This document shows, one piece after another, positions 44,581-55,800 of a stretch of DNA of 64,000 nt. The number at the start of each line of letters is the position of its first letter. The first letter of the stretch is position 1. The notes below the pieces were generated by a model. The model did no database searches and was not told the DNA's origin. It saw only the letters and a list, made by a program, of their open reading frames with translations. The DNA is from Immersiella caudata. Its lineage: Eukaryota > Ascomycota > Sordariomycetes > Sordariales > Lasiosphaeriaceae. Made by a program: the position numbers and the translations under genes. The DNA lies in assembly GCA_030512335.1 (NCBI GenBank), contig JAULSU010000004.1:2604001-2668000 (forward strand), written 5' to 3'.

Positions 44581-45597
44581 CTATGGGGACACAGGGTCCT
44601 CGCCCTTTCCTCTACCAAATAAACGTCTCAGCCCCCCCTTTTTCGGCGTCTTGGGCCTTAAATCGTGGCTATCCAACGACATTTTAGACTGCGGCACCGG
44701 TGACCTGGACTGTGTTGATGGCAAGTCCTTTTCCGGGACCCTCGGCTTCTGCTCTGCCCCTCGCGCCGGCTGTGGCGGCCCGGATGGGTCTCTTCTCCGG
44801 CCCCGGTCTTTTCCTTCAAAAATCTGCTGTTGAAGCATGTACTGCGCATGGTGCGTTTGTTGTTGCTGAGTAGGAGTTGGCCGCTCCTGAGGATATTCGG
44901 GGAAGTCCCGCACTTCATCTCCGTTCACAACCACGTACCACCGGATTTCCTCCCCGCGCTGAAGCTGATCTCGTAGTTTCTCGAACCAGCCTGTGCGCTG
45001 TTTGTTGGCTTTCTTACGTCCTGTCTCGTCGCTGCCGGGCCCCATGATCGGAGGGTCGCGGTCCGCCTTCACCCGCTCCTCATACTTTTGCATCTCCTCT
45101 GCGATGGAGACAGACAGATCGACTGGCACCACATAGTCCGCGACGTAGGCGTAGGGCCGCGATACCTCATCCAGGTTCATGGGGTCGTACTCCTCCAAGA
45201 CCTTCACCACAGACCAGTCCTGCGCAAAGAAGTCGGCACCGCTGGTCCCACCGTGGCCTCCTTCGGACACCTGGCGCTGCTGTGACGGCTGCCGACTGCG
45301 GCTGCGGTGGCTCTGGCTTTGACTTTGCGAGCGACTCCTGTGGCCGCGGCTCTGAGCCCGGCTGGTATTTTGAGTCAAGTTGCCATCCTCGCTAGAGACA
45401 GGCGAATTGATGTCGTGGTCCGAGGGGCTGCAATACGGCAGAAAGTCGAAGAGGTTGTAAAAGGACTCTAGAATGCAGGTCGCGCTCTTGGCTGGGATGA
45501 TCCATTCCGGTGAGGCGTCGTCCAGGTTTTGAACCACCACGTAGACCCTGACGCTGCGCCGGTGCCAGCGGAAGCCGTGACACAGGTAGGCAGGCAT
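44581..45597 (-). CDS. Conserved fungal protein, FlbE-like developmental regulator candidate
   Basis: This is a single-exon gene of 338 residues starting MPAYLCHGFRWHRRSVRVYV. It has two conserved blocks. The first, GFRWHRRSVRVYVVVQNLDDASPEW, is followed by ILESFYNLFDFLP. The second is VVKVLEEYDPMNLDEVSRPY and AYVADYVVPVDLSVSIAEEM. Between them lies a Ser/Arg/Gln-rich disordered stretch. A third block, WFEKLRDQLQRGEEIRWYVVVNGDEVRDFPEYP, leads to a Gln-rich and basic tail. The block order and the opening sequence resemble the fungal FlbE type of conidiation activator as I remember it, which is shorter (about 200 residues). I cannot confirm orthology, so no symbol is given. There is no membrane segment. 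Confidence 0.72.
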   Translation of the reverse strand: MPAYLCHGFRWHRRSVRVYVVVQNLDDASPEWIIPAKSATCILESFYNLFDFLPYCSPSDHDINSPVSSEDGNLTQNTSRAQSRGHRSRSQSQSQSHRSRSRQPSQQRQVSEGGHGGTSGADFFAQDWSVVKVLEEYDPMNLDEVSRPYAYVADYVVPVDLSVSIAEEMQKYEERVKADRDPPIMGPGSDETGRKKANKQRTGWFEKLRDQLQRGEEIRWYVVVNGDEVRDFPEYPQERPTPTQQQQTHHAQYMLQQQIFEGKDRGRRRDPSGPPQPARGAEQKPRVPEKDLPSTQSRSPVPQSKMSLDSHDLRPKTPKKGGLRRLFGRGKGEDPVSP

Positions 45598-46567
45598 CGT
45601 TGCTCAGCTCAGGCGGATACTGTTGGTGTCGCCCGCAAAAAGAGGGCGCTCCTGGAGGTTGAAAATCCAGGTTCCGCCAGTTTCCGCGATGGATTGATCG
45701 GATGGCAACCGGGAAGGAAAGAGCGGAGCTGCGCCGGGTTATCAGACAGGAAGGACGCCCAGTCTCACAGCCCGGCTCGTGCCTCGAGTGCCGGATCGTA
45801 GCGATGTCAAGCTGCGACTCTAGTCGGCGAAAGCGATGCGCGTTAGTAAGCCGCTACCTGTGACCGCCGGGTGCGACTCAGAGTCGGGGAACAGGATTTG
45901 AGACGGAGACAACAGGGGCGGCCCACGGTAGGACCGCCGAAAAAGATCTGGGCAACGGCGGACACACTTAGTCGCCGATTGGGGCGGCTGGGAAATTTGC
46001 AACCGGCGGTCTCAAAACGCCAAATGTCGCAGCTCCCAAAGTTTGGGAAACGGTTGAGCGCGGAAGACGCACTCGAGACTTCGGGACCTAAAGCGCAGAA
46101 CTACTGCAGCGGACAGCCGCAAATGAATTTTCATCAGGGCCAAGGCATCATTGACGCCTTGGACCATGCAGCGAGGTCGAGGGTGGGAAATCCTTCTGCA
46201 GGGCATCAAAAGCAACATGAGGGCGGGTCGCTGGGAAAGCGGAGCGGAGGGGACTGACGGAGGACAGAGTGAGGGGAGACTTCGATCTGCATGTGCTGGT
46301 GTGTCTTGGCCGGGCTGTGGGTTCACGGCTTGTCGCCGGAGTGGAGCGCCAAGGTTTGTGGTTGGCGGGCTCGCCAGGATTTAGCTTCTAGAAGGTTTCC
46401 AGGGCTCGTGTAACGGTCCGTTTGACGAAGGGACGAGCACAAGGAATTCAAGTCAGTTGTCTGGTTTCTTGTGTGGTCGCAGAAGAAGAAGAAGAAGAAT
46501 AGATGCAGGTGACAATCCGGCCGGGGCTACCGTTTTTGATTGGCTGCTAATTTACACTTTTGCTAAT
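45598..46567. other. Intergenic spacer
   Basis: No gene is seen between two minus-strand genes. It contains the promoter of the FlbE-like gene and a short AGA repeat near 46482-46498 (AGAAGAAGAAG). Confidence 0.5.
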
Positions 46568-47443
46568 CTACACTTGAGCCCAGACCTTTTTGGCGTACTC
46601 CTCCAGTTCTTGAAGACTGAAAACGAAGTCCCCCTCCCCATGGCCCGGATCTCTAAGGAAGAGAAGCCGGAACGACAGTACCAATGCGCCCCTAGTGACA
46701 TTGTACGATATTGGGTTGGTAGTAGTGTTTTGGGTAATGGTGATGCTTTGTCGGAGCACAGGTGTTAGGTGTTGAAAAGAGTGTCGTGTTGTGGTAGCTC
46801 CCGGGCGAACTTGTATCTCTTCCTCCCACTTCTCTAAAAGGATTGTGGTGCCGTTGAACTTGGCGAGAAGAACAACCTTAACCTCGTGGTTTGACAGAGA
46901 AAACCACCGCTGTATAGCTAAACGCAAACTCCCTAACGACTGAGAAAATCCTGCCTCGATGACAAGTGTTGGCCAGGCACCTTTAGCAGCTCGTTGAGGA
47001 TCTGGGCCACCAGTCGAATCACCCTCTTTACCACTTCGTCCAGAATGGCCTTGTTGTGTTAAACGTTTAGCACTGCCAATGTTTCTCCAACCATTCTTTA
47101 AACCCATATCGCGAATTTGCCCGATCAACTCGTCATATAGCCGCTTGTGAAGTTCCTCATGAAGGTCGGTTGTGATTGTGATAATAAGGATCTGGGAATT
47201 GCTGTCGTAATCGCGAAAGCGGAACTTGCGGCCTTGCTTCTCTCGGGCACGCTCAATTTTGGTGAAATTAGTGAGATACATCTGAGTAATTAGTATATTA
47301 TGATAATAAGAGGGCAATACTATACTTGTGACGGTGAGGGAATCCCCACGAGTGTGATAAATTGCGTCGAAGAGATCTTGTGTCTTGGTGAATCGCACGG
47401 CCGGGGGATCGCTATCTTTAGTCGAATTTACCGAAGTCGGCAT
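46568..47443 (-). CDS. Expanded fungal family protein, possible PD-(D/E)XK-like fold
   Basis: The frame from the ATG at 47443 encodes 291 residues. Its blocks FTKTQDLFDAIYHTRGDSLTV, MYLTNFTKIERAREKQGRKF and FRDYDSNSQILIITITTDLHEE, followed by AWPTLVIEAGFSQSLGSLRL, WFSLSNHEVKVVLLAKF and ILLEKWEEE, belong to a family that is repeated in many Pezizomycotina genomes and is largely unannotated. The order P-T-L-V-I-E-A-G, a helix and V-K-V-V-L-L-A-K resembles the acidic, glutamate and lysine strands of PD-(D/E)XK or Uma2-type nucleases; this is an inference. In the same frame an upstream ATG at 47539 opens a Ser/Thr/Ala-rich stretch that is interrupted by TAG at 47453-47455. The N-terminal low-complexity start may therefore be lost by a nonsense mutation. 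A possible small intron with TACTAAT and CTCAG signals lies near 47285-47330. Confidence 0.6.
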   Translation of the reverse strand: MPTSVNSTKDSDPPAVRFTKTQDLFDAIYHTRGDSLTVTSIVLPSYYHNILITQMYLTNFTKIERAREKQGRKFRFRDYDSNSQILIITITTDLHEELHKRLYDELIGQIRDMGLKNGWRNIGSAKRLTQQGHSGRSGKEGDSTGGPDPQRAAKGAWPTLVIEAGFSQSLGSLRLAIQRWFSLSNHEVKVVLLAKFNGTTILLEKWEEEIQVRPGATTTRHSFQHLTPVLRQSITITQNTTTNPISYNVTRGALVLSFRLLFLRDPGHGEGDFVFSLQELEEYAKKVWAQV

Positions 47444-48828
47444 GGTAGACACCTACAGAACTGCCGATGAAGTCGATGCCGACGTAGATGCAGCCGATAG
47501 AGATACCGCTGGCGGCGGCCTCGATGTAATTGATGTCATGGCGAAGTGTTGCTGAAGCTGGGATCCATGAAGCGGGATGCGTGGGGAAGCTATTGGAGGG
47601 GTACATGGGTGCTCGAGCTTGTTGAAAATAGCGGGCCCACACTAGCCAAAAACGGCACCCAAAACCGCGACAGACACTCACGGTGGAACATTCCGCACAG
47701 GCAGCAACACCCGGCTTGCGCGCGCGGTGTTTCCAGGTGTGCTGTGATATTGGATTCCCTCCAAAATGCCACGAGGCTTTCTTCTGATATCAAAACGACA
47801 TACCCAATCACCTCAGTCTGGTCAGTCGGATTCCATTCCGAACGTGCCTGAAGAGTTCTCCGCATTCCTGGATCGCCAGCGCAAAAGCAGCTGAAACTTT
47901 TAAGGACGGGTCCGTGCTGCCTCAATTTCGAGCCAAAAAAAAACCTGGCTCGGTTCCCGTCATGGAATCTCGCCTAGCTTTCAGCCCTACTGGGTTTTGA
48001 TCCTCGTTTCATCGGCGGGAGGCCAATCGGCCACATCGTTCGTCGGGCGTCATATATGGAGCTCGTCCCTGGATACGAGCTACCTTCCTCGGCCATTCCG
48101 CAATGCCCAACCCTACGCCCCCGTGTCATACCGCAACGCTTGGGAGCACGAAGGCCAAAAAACGCCTAGCGAACGAGCTGAGGTGACGACGTTTCGGTGT
48201 CTTGGACACATGAGGGAACCAGACACAAGGTCCCTCGTTCCTCACCCAGACAAACTGTAAATTCGCTGTGCTGATGAGCACTGTGGTGTGGTGGGCGTCA
48301 AGTTGTACCACATTCAACAGCAGATGGGGCGAAGTCTGCCCAAGCTCGAGGTCCCGAGATCCACCGTCGGCATCAACAAGCTGAACCGTGCCGTTGGCAA
48401 GCATCAATGTCAATTCGAGAAAAGTCCCCGCTCGGCCTGACGAGAGCCTCTCGGGCTGCAACAAACCAAAAACATCTCAACAGCGGGAGGCCCCTGATTT
48501 ATAGTCACATACACTGTCACGCAATATGAATGGCCCCAACCGAGATTCGAGCCTCAGCTGCCGCATACGGAGCATGCAGGTACAAAATTGGGTGTCACAG
48601 CTGCGGTTTACACCCCTGCAATATCCCCTGGCTCGAGCGTCAGTGACGTTCAAGCCATGTCCCCGCCCACACCAGGACCCCTATCTGGACCCCAACCGCC
48701 AGATGATGCCGCTCTTTACCCTTCTTGTACCTCCTTGCCGAGCATCTCTTCTCCCCACAACACCCTCTCCCCACATATCTATCTCGCTGCCTGCTCAACT
48801 CCCGGCTCCTCGCTGTATAAAGTCCTGA
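47444..48828. other. Intergenic spacer
   Basis: No gene is recognised besides the interrupted N-terminal extension described for the neighbour. Open frames on both strands here overlap and lack motifs. The end is the promoter and leader of a membrane protein gene. Confidence 0.45.
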
Positions 48829-49892
48829 ATGTCAGCAGCATACCCGTACGGCTACTCCATGGCCCTCAATGTAAGCAAAGCCCCGTATCTCCGGTCTCAG
48901 TCTCACTGACTTGATCCAGTACGAGCAAGGCCTCGAAGCGGCCCCTCCCTCCCAGGCTGGCCTGGAAGCCGCCCCTCAAAACTTCCCCGAGCTTGCCTAC
49001 CAGCAGCAACAACAACACCTCCACCAAAAACCCTACGCTTACGCCCAGAATCACAGCCTCAACCAACTCCCATCGCCATACACCGACACAAAACAGACAC
49101 CCTCCACCGTCTCCTTCGCGCACCACCCTGACGCCTCGCCATACGCCTACTCCGCCGCCTCACACACGACACAGCTCCCACCGCGGGGGAAATCCACCAA
49201 GGCCATCTGCGGATGTAGTCTGCTGGTGTTCATTCTGTCCTGCATCATCGGCTTGCTGTCCGCCGCAGTAATAGGCCTTGCCGCAGGAACGGGCATCGAA
49301 GCGAAGCGCGCCAACGAGGCCAACGCGCAGGTGATAGCGCTGAATGCGTCACTGGCGGCTCTCGGAAGGCCAACGGCGACGGCGACGGGAGTTCCGACAG
49401 GCACGGCTCTTCCGGCAGAGGTGATTGATGATGGGTGTGAGGCGGACCCGGAGAGTGTGACTGGAACGTATTACACGGCGTTTTCTTGTATGAGAACCCC
49501 CCACCCCCCCTCCCTTTGTCGAAGTAGCCGCATGGAAGATTGTAGATGGAGCTAACACAATGGCAGTACTTGGAGGGTTGAAATACACGCGGTATTGCAA
49601 TAAGGATGCTAAGTTTACCCCGCTGATGAAGTTGTTTACGTCGAGCTTCAGCACTTGTATGGATGCATGCGCGTCCTACACGAAATATGTCTCGATAACT
49701 TTCGGGAGGGGCGACAATACGACATGTGCTGCCGTTAGTTTTGTCCCGGCGTGGACGGACAAGTCGATTGCCAGCGCTGGAGGTGCCCCTGGAAATTGCT
49801 ACCTCAAACCAGGTCCGCAAAACCTGACAACACTGGAAACACCTAACATAGGCGTCGCAGTACACGCGGGTGTTTGGAATCCAGGGGCTTGA
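48829..49892 (+). CDS. Type II membrane protein with PAN/apple-like ectodomain
   Basis: The coding sequence is 311 codons in three exons: 48829-48870, 48920-49487 and 49567-49892. The cytosolic N-terminal ~125 residues are Gln/Pro/Tyr-rich (AYQQQQQHLHQKPYAYAQN). A single strong membrane helix follows the stop-transfer-like RGKSTKAICGC: LLVFILSCIIGLLSAAVIGL. The outside part has a Thr/Ala/Pro stalk (GRPTATATGVPTGTALP) and a Cys domain with C-N-K...F...STCMDACASY, NTTCAAVSFVP and GNCYLK, the order of Cys and aromatic residues seen in PAN/apple and WSC-like modules. There is no N-terminal signal peptide, so a type II orientation is likely. Intron 1 (49 bp) and intron 2 (79 bp) have ordinary sites and are in phases 0 and 1. 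Such proteins occur widely at the surface of Sordariomycetes; ligands are unknown. Confidence 0.78.
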
Positions 49893-52876
49893 GCATCGGT
49901 TTTGCTATGGGGCAGAGGGACTCATGTAAGTGCCGAATGGCCCACGGGGTCGGGTATCTGACCATCAACTGGCGAGACGGTCGCTTTGGCTGGCACAGCC
50001 GCCAAGTATCTCCATCAAAGAGATTCCCATCAATCATACGCCACGTATTTATGTGCACACCCCGGCCCGACGTCCAATACAAACTTCGAGCACCCCAGCC
50101 CTGCTCCCATGTCTTCTTGCCCTAATTGCTCCTACCATATTCCCCGTGTACGAGAAGAATGATGCAGTGGAGTTGCCTGAGAGCTTGTGCACCGCGACTA
50201 CAAGCGCCCAGGGGCAATACCTTATTGAGAAATTGAAAATCAAGCCTCACGCAAAACCCCAACCCTGGAAAGTGGAATTGAAACTTTCAACCCCCGGCTT
50301 TTTCTGGTCTGGATTTCGAGATGATGCAAGCGGGCATTTTAGCTTTCAGACGGTCACACATTATCCAGTCATCTTGGTGAACTTGAGATTTTGAGATTCC
50401 AAGCTCACCCGCACTTGAAGCCTAGGTCAAGGCAAACCTAAGTAGGTAGTCGCTCACTCACTCCCGTCGTAACTCACCCACGCTACATACCTGCCTAAAT
50501 AAACCTTGGACCTCACTCCAAATGTACAGGTTCTGAACCCTTTCCATCCCCGGACAGACGAACATCACTCGCTCTGGACAATACCATTGCTCCGTCAATT
50601 TCACCGAGAAGCGAAGGTTCGTATCTCGATCCGACTTTATTGATTAAGTTCCGTTTACCCTTCTCCATCTGTAACTGACCTGCTTCTGGCGACTTGTAGA
50701 CTCCAGAATGCTAGGCTCTTGTACCTGAAATGGTAAAATACATCCATTTCTGACTGAACCACAGCACCGCTAAAATCTCAAGCTCTCAACAGCTCCCTGC
50801 CGTGACAAACAACTACTTCGAATTCACCTTCAGCCGAAAGACACGTCCCGCCTGCTCACACCCCGCCCCGGCTCGAGGGACGCCAAAAAGCGGTGGCTAG
50901 GTTGATTTCGAGTCTTGCGTTAGACATAGCAGCGATACGTGTCAAGGACAAGCAGCATGTGCTGCCGAAATGGCACAACCAGCATAGTCAATAACAACCA
51001 CAATACATACCTCGCGCATGGGTCGTAATCTCAGTAACTGCTAAAATGTAGCGCATGAGAAGCGCGCTCGGTGAGACGTTGGGGATCACTGCCCCTGATA
51101 TCTGACTGCACCCGCCCGTCTGCAGTCAGCCAGCAGTGATACGGCAGAAAACCCAAGCGAGAGCCACAAGGTCGCCTAGTCCCAGGTCCTAGCGAACATG
51201 GAAGATCTACCCGCGCGATATCCACGGTACGGGACCGTTGAGAAGTTATCATCGAGAAAACCCTCAAGTGCTGTCTCGAACAGTTGGGCGGTGTCGTCAG
51301 TGGCAGGTTCTTGGCGCGGCGGCTCGGATCGGCTTCCCCAGACGCCACGGCGCCGATTGCGGAGCCTAGAACACTCGGGAGAAGCTTCTATGGTCGGGCC
51401 GATCGACAGGGCGCCACCCAGGCGGGTTCTCAACCGGTAAAGGCATGCTTCTTGTCGCACGATATCGCAAAGGAGGTCTCGTGTCCTATTTCCGCTCCGA
51501 TTCGGAGATATGGCGGCTTTTCAACCGCCAATTGCCGTTTTCCGTGCTGTAAACTGCGAAAGGTGGGCGGACTTGGCGTCGAGATCGGACACCCGCATCA
51601 GCCCGGCGCATTTTGGAGTCCGAGGTTGCTGACTAACGGCCTCGACATCTCACTATTGGGTCGGCTTGGATGAGGGTGCGTATTGAATACTGTATCGAAC
51701 GGACTGGTCACCCAAACTGGGAACCGCGGACAGTGTGGAGTCCTGAGACTCAACACCCATCTCGGTCAATCCGAGAAATGAAAGCTAGCCACACTCTTGC
51801 CCGACATTTCGCGGTCATAACGACAAAAAGGAGTTGCGGATGAATAAATCGTGAAGTCTTGACTTCGGGACACATGGGGGGGGGGGGGGGTCGGGGGTCG
51901 TGGAAGTGTCAGACTGATCTGCGAAGGTGTGCTCAACAGGAACGTCACAATCCAACGGTTGGATCGGCGGGAGAGGGATGAAGGTTGGGAGGTTGGGGGC
52001 TCAAGAGACTTGAGGGGGAGGATCTCGCTGCTACCTCGGCACCGGGGAGGAGAACAACATACGGGTAAAACTCGTGAGCAGGAAACTGGTAGCGTCTTAT
52101 GCATAGAGATAGCATGCCGTTCCCATGATTCCTTCTACGCCATCTCGAAGTTCGATGTGGGGTATGAATGTGGGGACGGGCTGATGAGTCTCCGCGGCCT
52201 AGCGACCATGGCGGGGCAGCGATGCGCGAGGCGGTGACTGGCGCAGCGAAGTTGGCGCAACCACCTGCAGGCGTGGGCTCCTGCTTGGAGCCTAGGCCCG
52301 GTTCATGTCAATCGAAAGGCGCATCCCACATTTTTTTTGACATCCATGCGGCGTCTGAGGAACCCCTGCAACCCACCACCAACCCCAAAAGAGACAATGA
52401 CTCCTCTTGGGGGAGCGAAGGCAACTGAAGCAGGCGGAATGAAGCAAACGGCTCTCGCTTTTGTGCGGACACCTTTTCACTTGTACACGTACAGCTTCAA
52501 ATAAAAGTCCCAGCTTCCTCTTATTCATCCGCCCGGTCAATCTGCCTCCTGACAAATCCCCACTTCTCGCCCTCGACCCCGAAGTTGCTTTCTCCGGCAA
52601 CGAACTGGGGATTACTACGGACCGTGATTGACCAGCATCGGACTCATCCATTTGAGTCGAGATAAGCTGGAGTTTGTGGCCATGTGCGTCCCTTGAGCAA
52701 AGCAATAACTGCCAGCTTTCGGCTGTTTCCTTGTCTCAACTCCGCTTTCTGCGGTAGTTGACAGACCTTCCTCCGCCTCGTGCGCCCTTCGGAAGGTTAC
52801 CCGACATACCCAAGTCCGACGCCATTGGGTTGACGCTGGTTGGCGCCCTTCGGCCTCAGTCGCGCCCTCCTGTTGG
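49893..52876. other. 3-kb spacer upstream of the homeodomain gene
   Basis: This is one of the longest stretches without a recognisable gene. It includes a G15 homopolymer at 51876-51890 and TAGGTAG/TACCTGCC words near 50440-50500. Small open frames, for example 51176-51460 (-) and 51284-51673 (+), overlap and show no motif. A long 5' leader, distal regulatory sites or a non-coding transcript for the regulator at 52877 would fit, but nothing in the sequence proves it. Confidence 0.4.
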
Positions 52877-55800
52877 ATGCCTGTGATTCCCGAGATGGAC
52901 GAGTTCGTCAACTGGGACAATGCCGACCCTGCTACGGGAACGGCCATGACCCTGGACCTGATGTCCCCGTCCTTCGCCACTATGGACCCCATTCTCGACC
53001 GCGACCACGACCTTGATCTGGCTCTGGAGAACGTCGACGGTGATGACTTCTCGTTCTGGGCCCTGCAGCACTACGAGAATAGCCACCTTCCAACTTTGGA
53101 CCCAACGCTGGACATGGATCTGTCCCTCAACGACTCACCCAAGGCCTTTGACGAGTCGTTTGAGACACCTGATGCCCCTTGTGCTCACTGTCAAACCGGG
53201 GGCTACCAGTGCAAGCGAATTCGAGAGGGTAAATACAAAGGCTATTGCACCAGCTGCGTCGCCTTGCGATGTGGCTGTAGCTTTGGCATGGCCGAACCTA
53301 CTCCCTATCCCACGGACTCGGCCTTCCCCCACAATCCATGGCCTGTGATGGGAGACCATCCAGACGCTATCACTCAAGAGGACGGCCATCATGAGGGATT
53401 GCAGCTCGCATCCCTTTCCGAACCCGCCAGCCTGAACGAAGCTGGTGCCTCTGGGGAAGTTGCCGCCAATGTTGGCCGCAAAGCTGGCGCCCGTTTCTCG
53501 CGGGAGTCGGTCAAAATCCTGAAGAACTGGCTGTCTACCCACAGCAAGCATCCTTATCCCAACGAGGAAGAGAAGAAGATGCTGCAGAAGCAGACAGGCC
53601 TTGACAAGACGCAGATTACAAACTGGCTTGCCAACGCCCGGCGCAGGAAGAAGATCATCGCTCCTCGATCGACCTCTCCTGGTGTTAGGACCTGGGCCAA
53701 TGCCATCGACATTCCACAGAGACGCGGAACGCCCGCGTCCTTGGAGCATATGAATCCCCTGCAGCGATGGCAGAACTCTCCTCCCGAAAACGAACCTGCT
53801 TCCGTGACGGCTATTGCACGCGCCGTTACCGCCTCCACGTCGTCCAACTTCTCTTCATCTGGGCTCAATAGCCCCTTCAGTCTCCACTTCACCGATGATG
53901 GCTCCGGCAGATCGATCTGCAATGTCTCCTCCATCAGCAGCATCGAAGCTTCGGTCTCAAGCGGTGGCTCCTTTGCCTCGGCCTTCTCCCACGCTTCTCG
54001 TGGTTCGATGGGTTCATTTGGCTCTCTCGATCGTGGCCGAAGACGGAGGCGGAGAAAGGTCGCCAATCGGAAATCCAACGAGCATGGAGTTCCTCCGGCC
54101 TCAGCCCCTCTCAAGTCCTTCCAATGTACCTTCTGCACGGAAACCTTCAGAACCAAACATGACTGGCAGAGACACGAAAAGTCACTGCACTTGTCACTCG
54201 AGCGCTGGGTGTGCACGCCTGATGGCCCGCGTGCCTTCAACCCCGAGAACGGGCAGGTTTCTTGCGTCTTTTGTGGCAAGGCGAATCCCGACGAAGCCCA
54301 CGTCGAGAGTCATAACCACTCGGCGTGCCAAGAGCGAACGCTTGGAGAGCGAACCTTCTACCGAAAGGACCACTTGCGTCAGCACCTGAAGCTCGTACAC
54401 GGTGTCAAGTTCGCCAGCTGGTCCATGGAGCAGTGGAAGGTGGCAACCCCTGAAATCCGTTCCCGATGCGGTTTCTGTGGCATCGTCATGGACACATGGA
54501 CTATCCGTGTCGATCATCTTGCCGAACACTTCAAGGGCGGTAAAACAATGGCTGATTGGAAGGGTGACTGGGGTTTCGACGCGCCTGTTGTTGACATGGT
54601 CGAAAACGGTATCCCACCTTGTAAGTACATTTCATCCCTTGATCGAGCATTGTTTCTGGTTGCTGACGTACACCCCCCTAGATCTCATTCACGACGAGAG
54701 AAACTCTCCATACCCCTACGAAGCTACCCAGGCTTCTCCCGACACGGCACGAAATGCTTATGAACTGCTCAAAAGCGAGCTCCTCTTCTACATCACCAAT
54801 GTGCGTCAGGAGAGAGGGGAAGCCCCTACGGACGAGGAGCTTCAAGTGGAGGCATGCAGAATCATTTTCGGGGCAGAGGTGCTTTCCAAGCAGGGCATTT
54901 CAGCACAGGCGTCCTGGTTGAGGGACTTGCTGCTTTCGTCCGACGAGCTCACCATGCGTGCGCGACTAGCACCAATCAGGTCTCAAGTCGACAGCAGGCA
55001 GGCTCATCTGAGAATCAACGGAAAGGACAACATCTTCGATGGGGATGTTATGGAAGCGGAGCTTCACGAGTATGTGAAGGCTCGACACCTCCTGGGCTTA
55101 ACTGCCATGGACTCTGAGCTCCAGGTTGAGGCTTGCAACATCATTGGCCGTATGGAAGAGTCGTCCAATCATCCTTCTGAGGACGTCGCCAACCTCTTGC
55201 TCCGCCTGATCTTCAATTCGACCAAGTGGCTTGCGCCGTTTCGCCAACGCGCGGTCTTGCCGCGCTCCGAGGATGTGGAGGATGAGGCGGCACGTTCAAA
55301 AGACCCGACAACCATCGACTCTACCATTCACAACTACAGCAGGCTTGAATCTGAGCTGGCTGAATATGTTCGAGTCCAGCAATCGATTGGCGTCGAGCCC
55401 AGCGATGCCGATTTGCAGGAGCAAGCGCGTCTCATCATCTACGAAATCGACGATGGTATGTGCGATTGCTGCTGTTTCTTGCCCCTTTAATATTTTTACC
55501 CTATTGCCTCAGGAGGTCTGAGGGGAAGTTGCCTCCTCAGATGCCCTGCAACATGCATATATTGTCCTATAATGGAAGTTAGTAGCTGACATCGACCAGG
55601 TTGGAACCAGACGGCGGCTGATAATGCTGACTGGCTGAGGGCTTTCCGACAAAGACACGCATCGCCCGAGTCAAGTGCTGCGGCTTTGGCCAGCAAGCAG
55701 CCTTTGACCATCTCCTTCGTAACACAAGGAGCGTGTTCGAAGCTTGAGGATCATTCTCCTCAGTCAGCCTCACGGCCAAGGTTGGGTAGCAGTGGCAGCG

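Noticed and set aside
47418..47681. Frame with GCIYVGIDFIGSSVGVYHA resembling the start of Hsp70-type proteins (VGIDFGTTYSGV)
   Set aside because: The same bases in the next frame form a Ser/Thr/Ala-rich N-terminal extension of the neighbouring family protein, and no further Hsp70 motif follows. The resemblance is most likely a shadow of low-complexity sequence.
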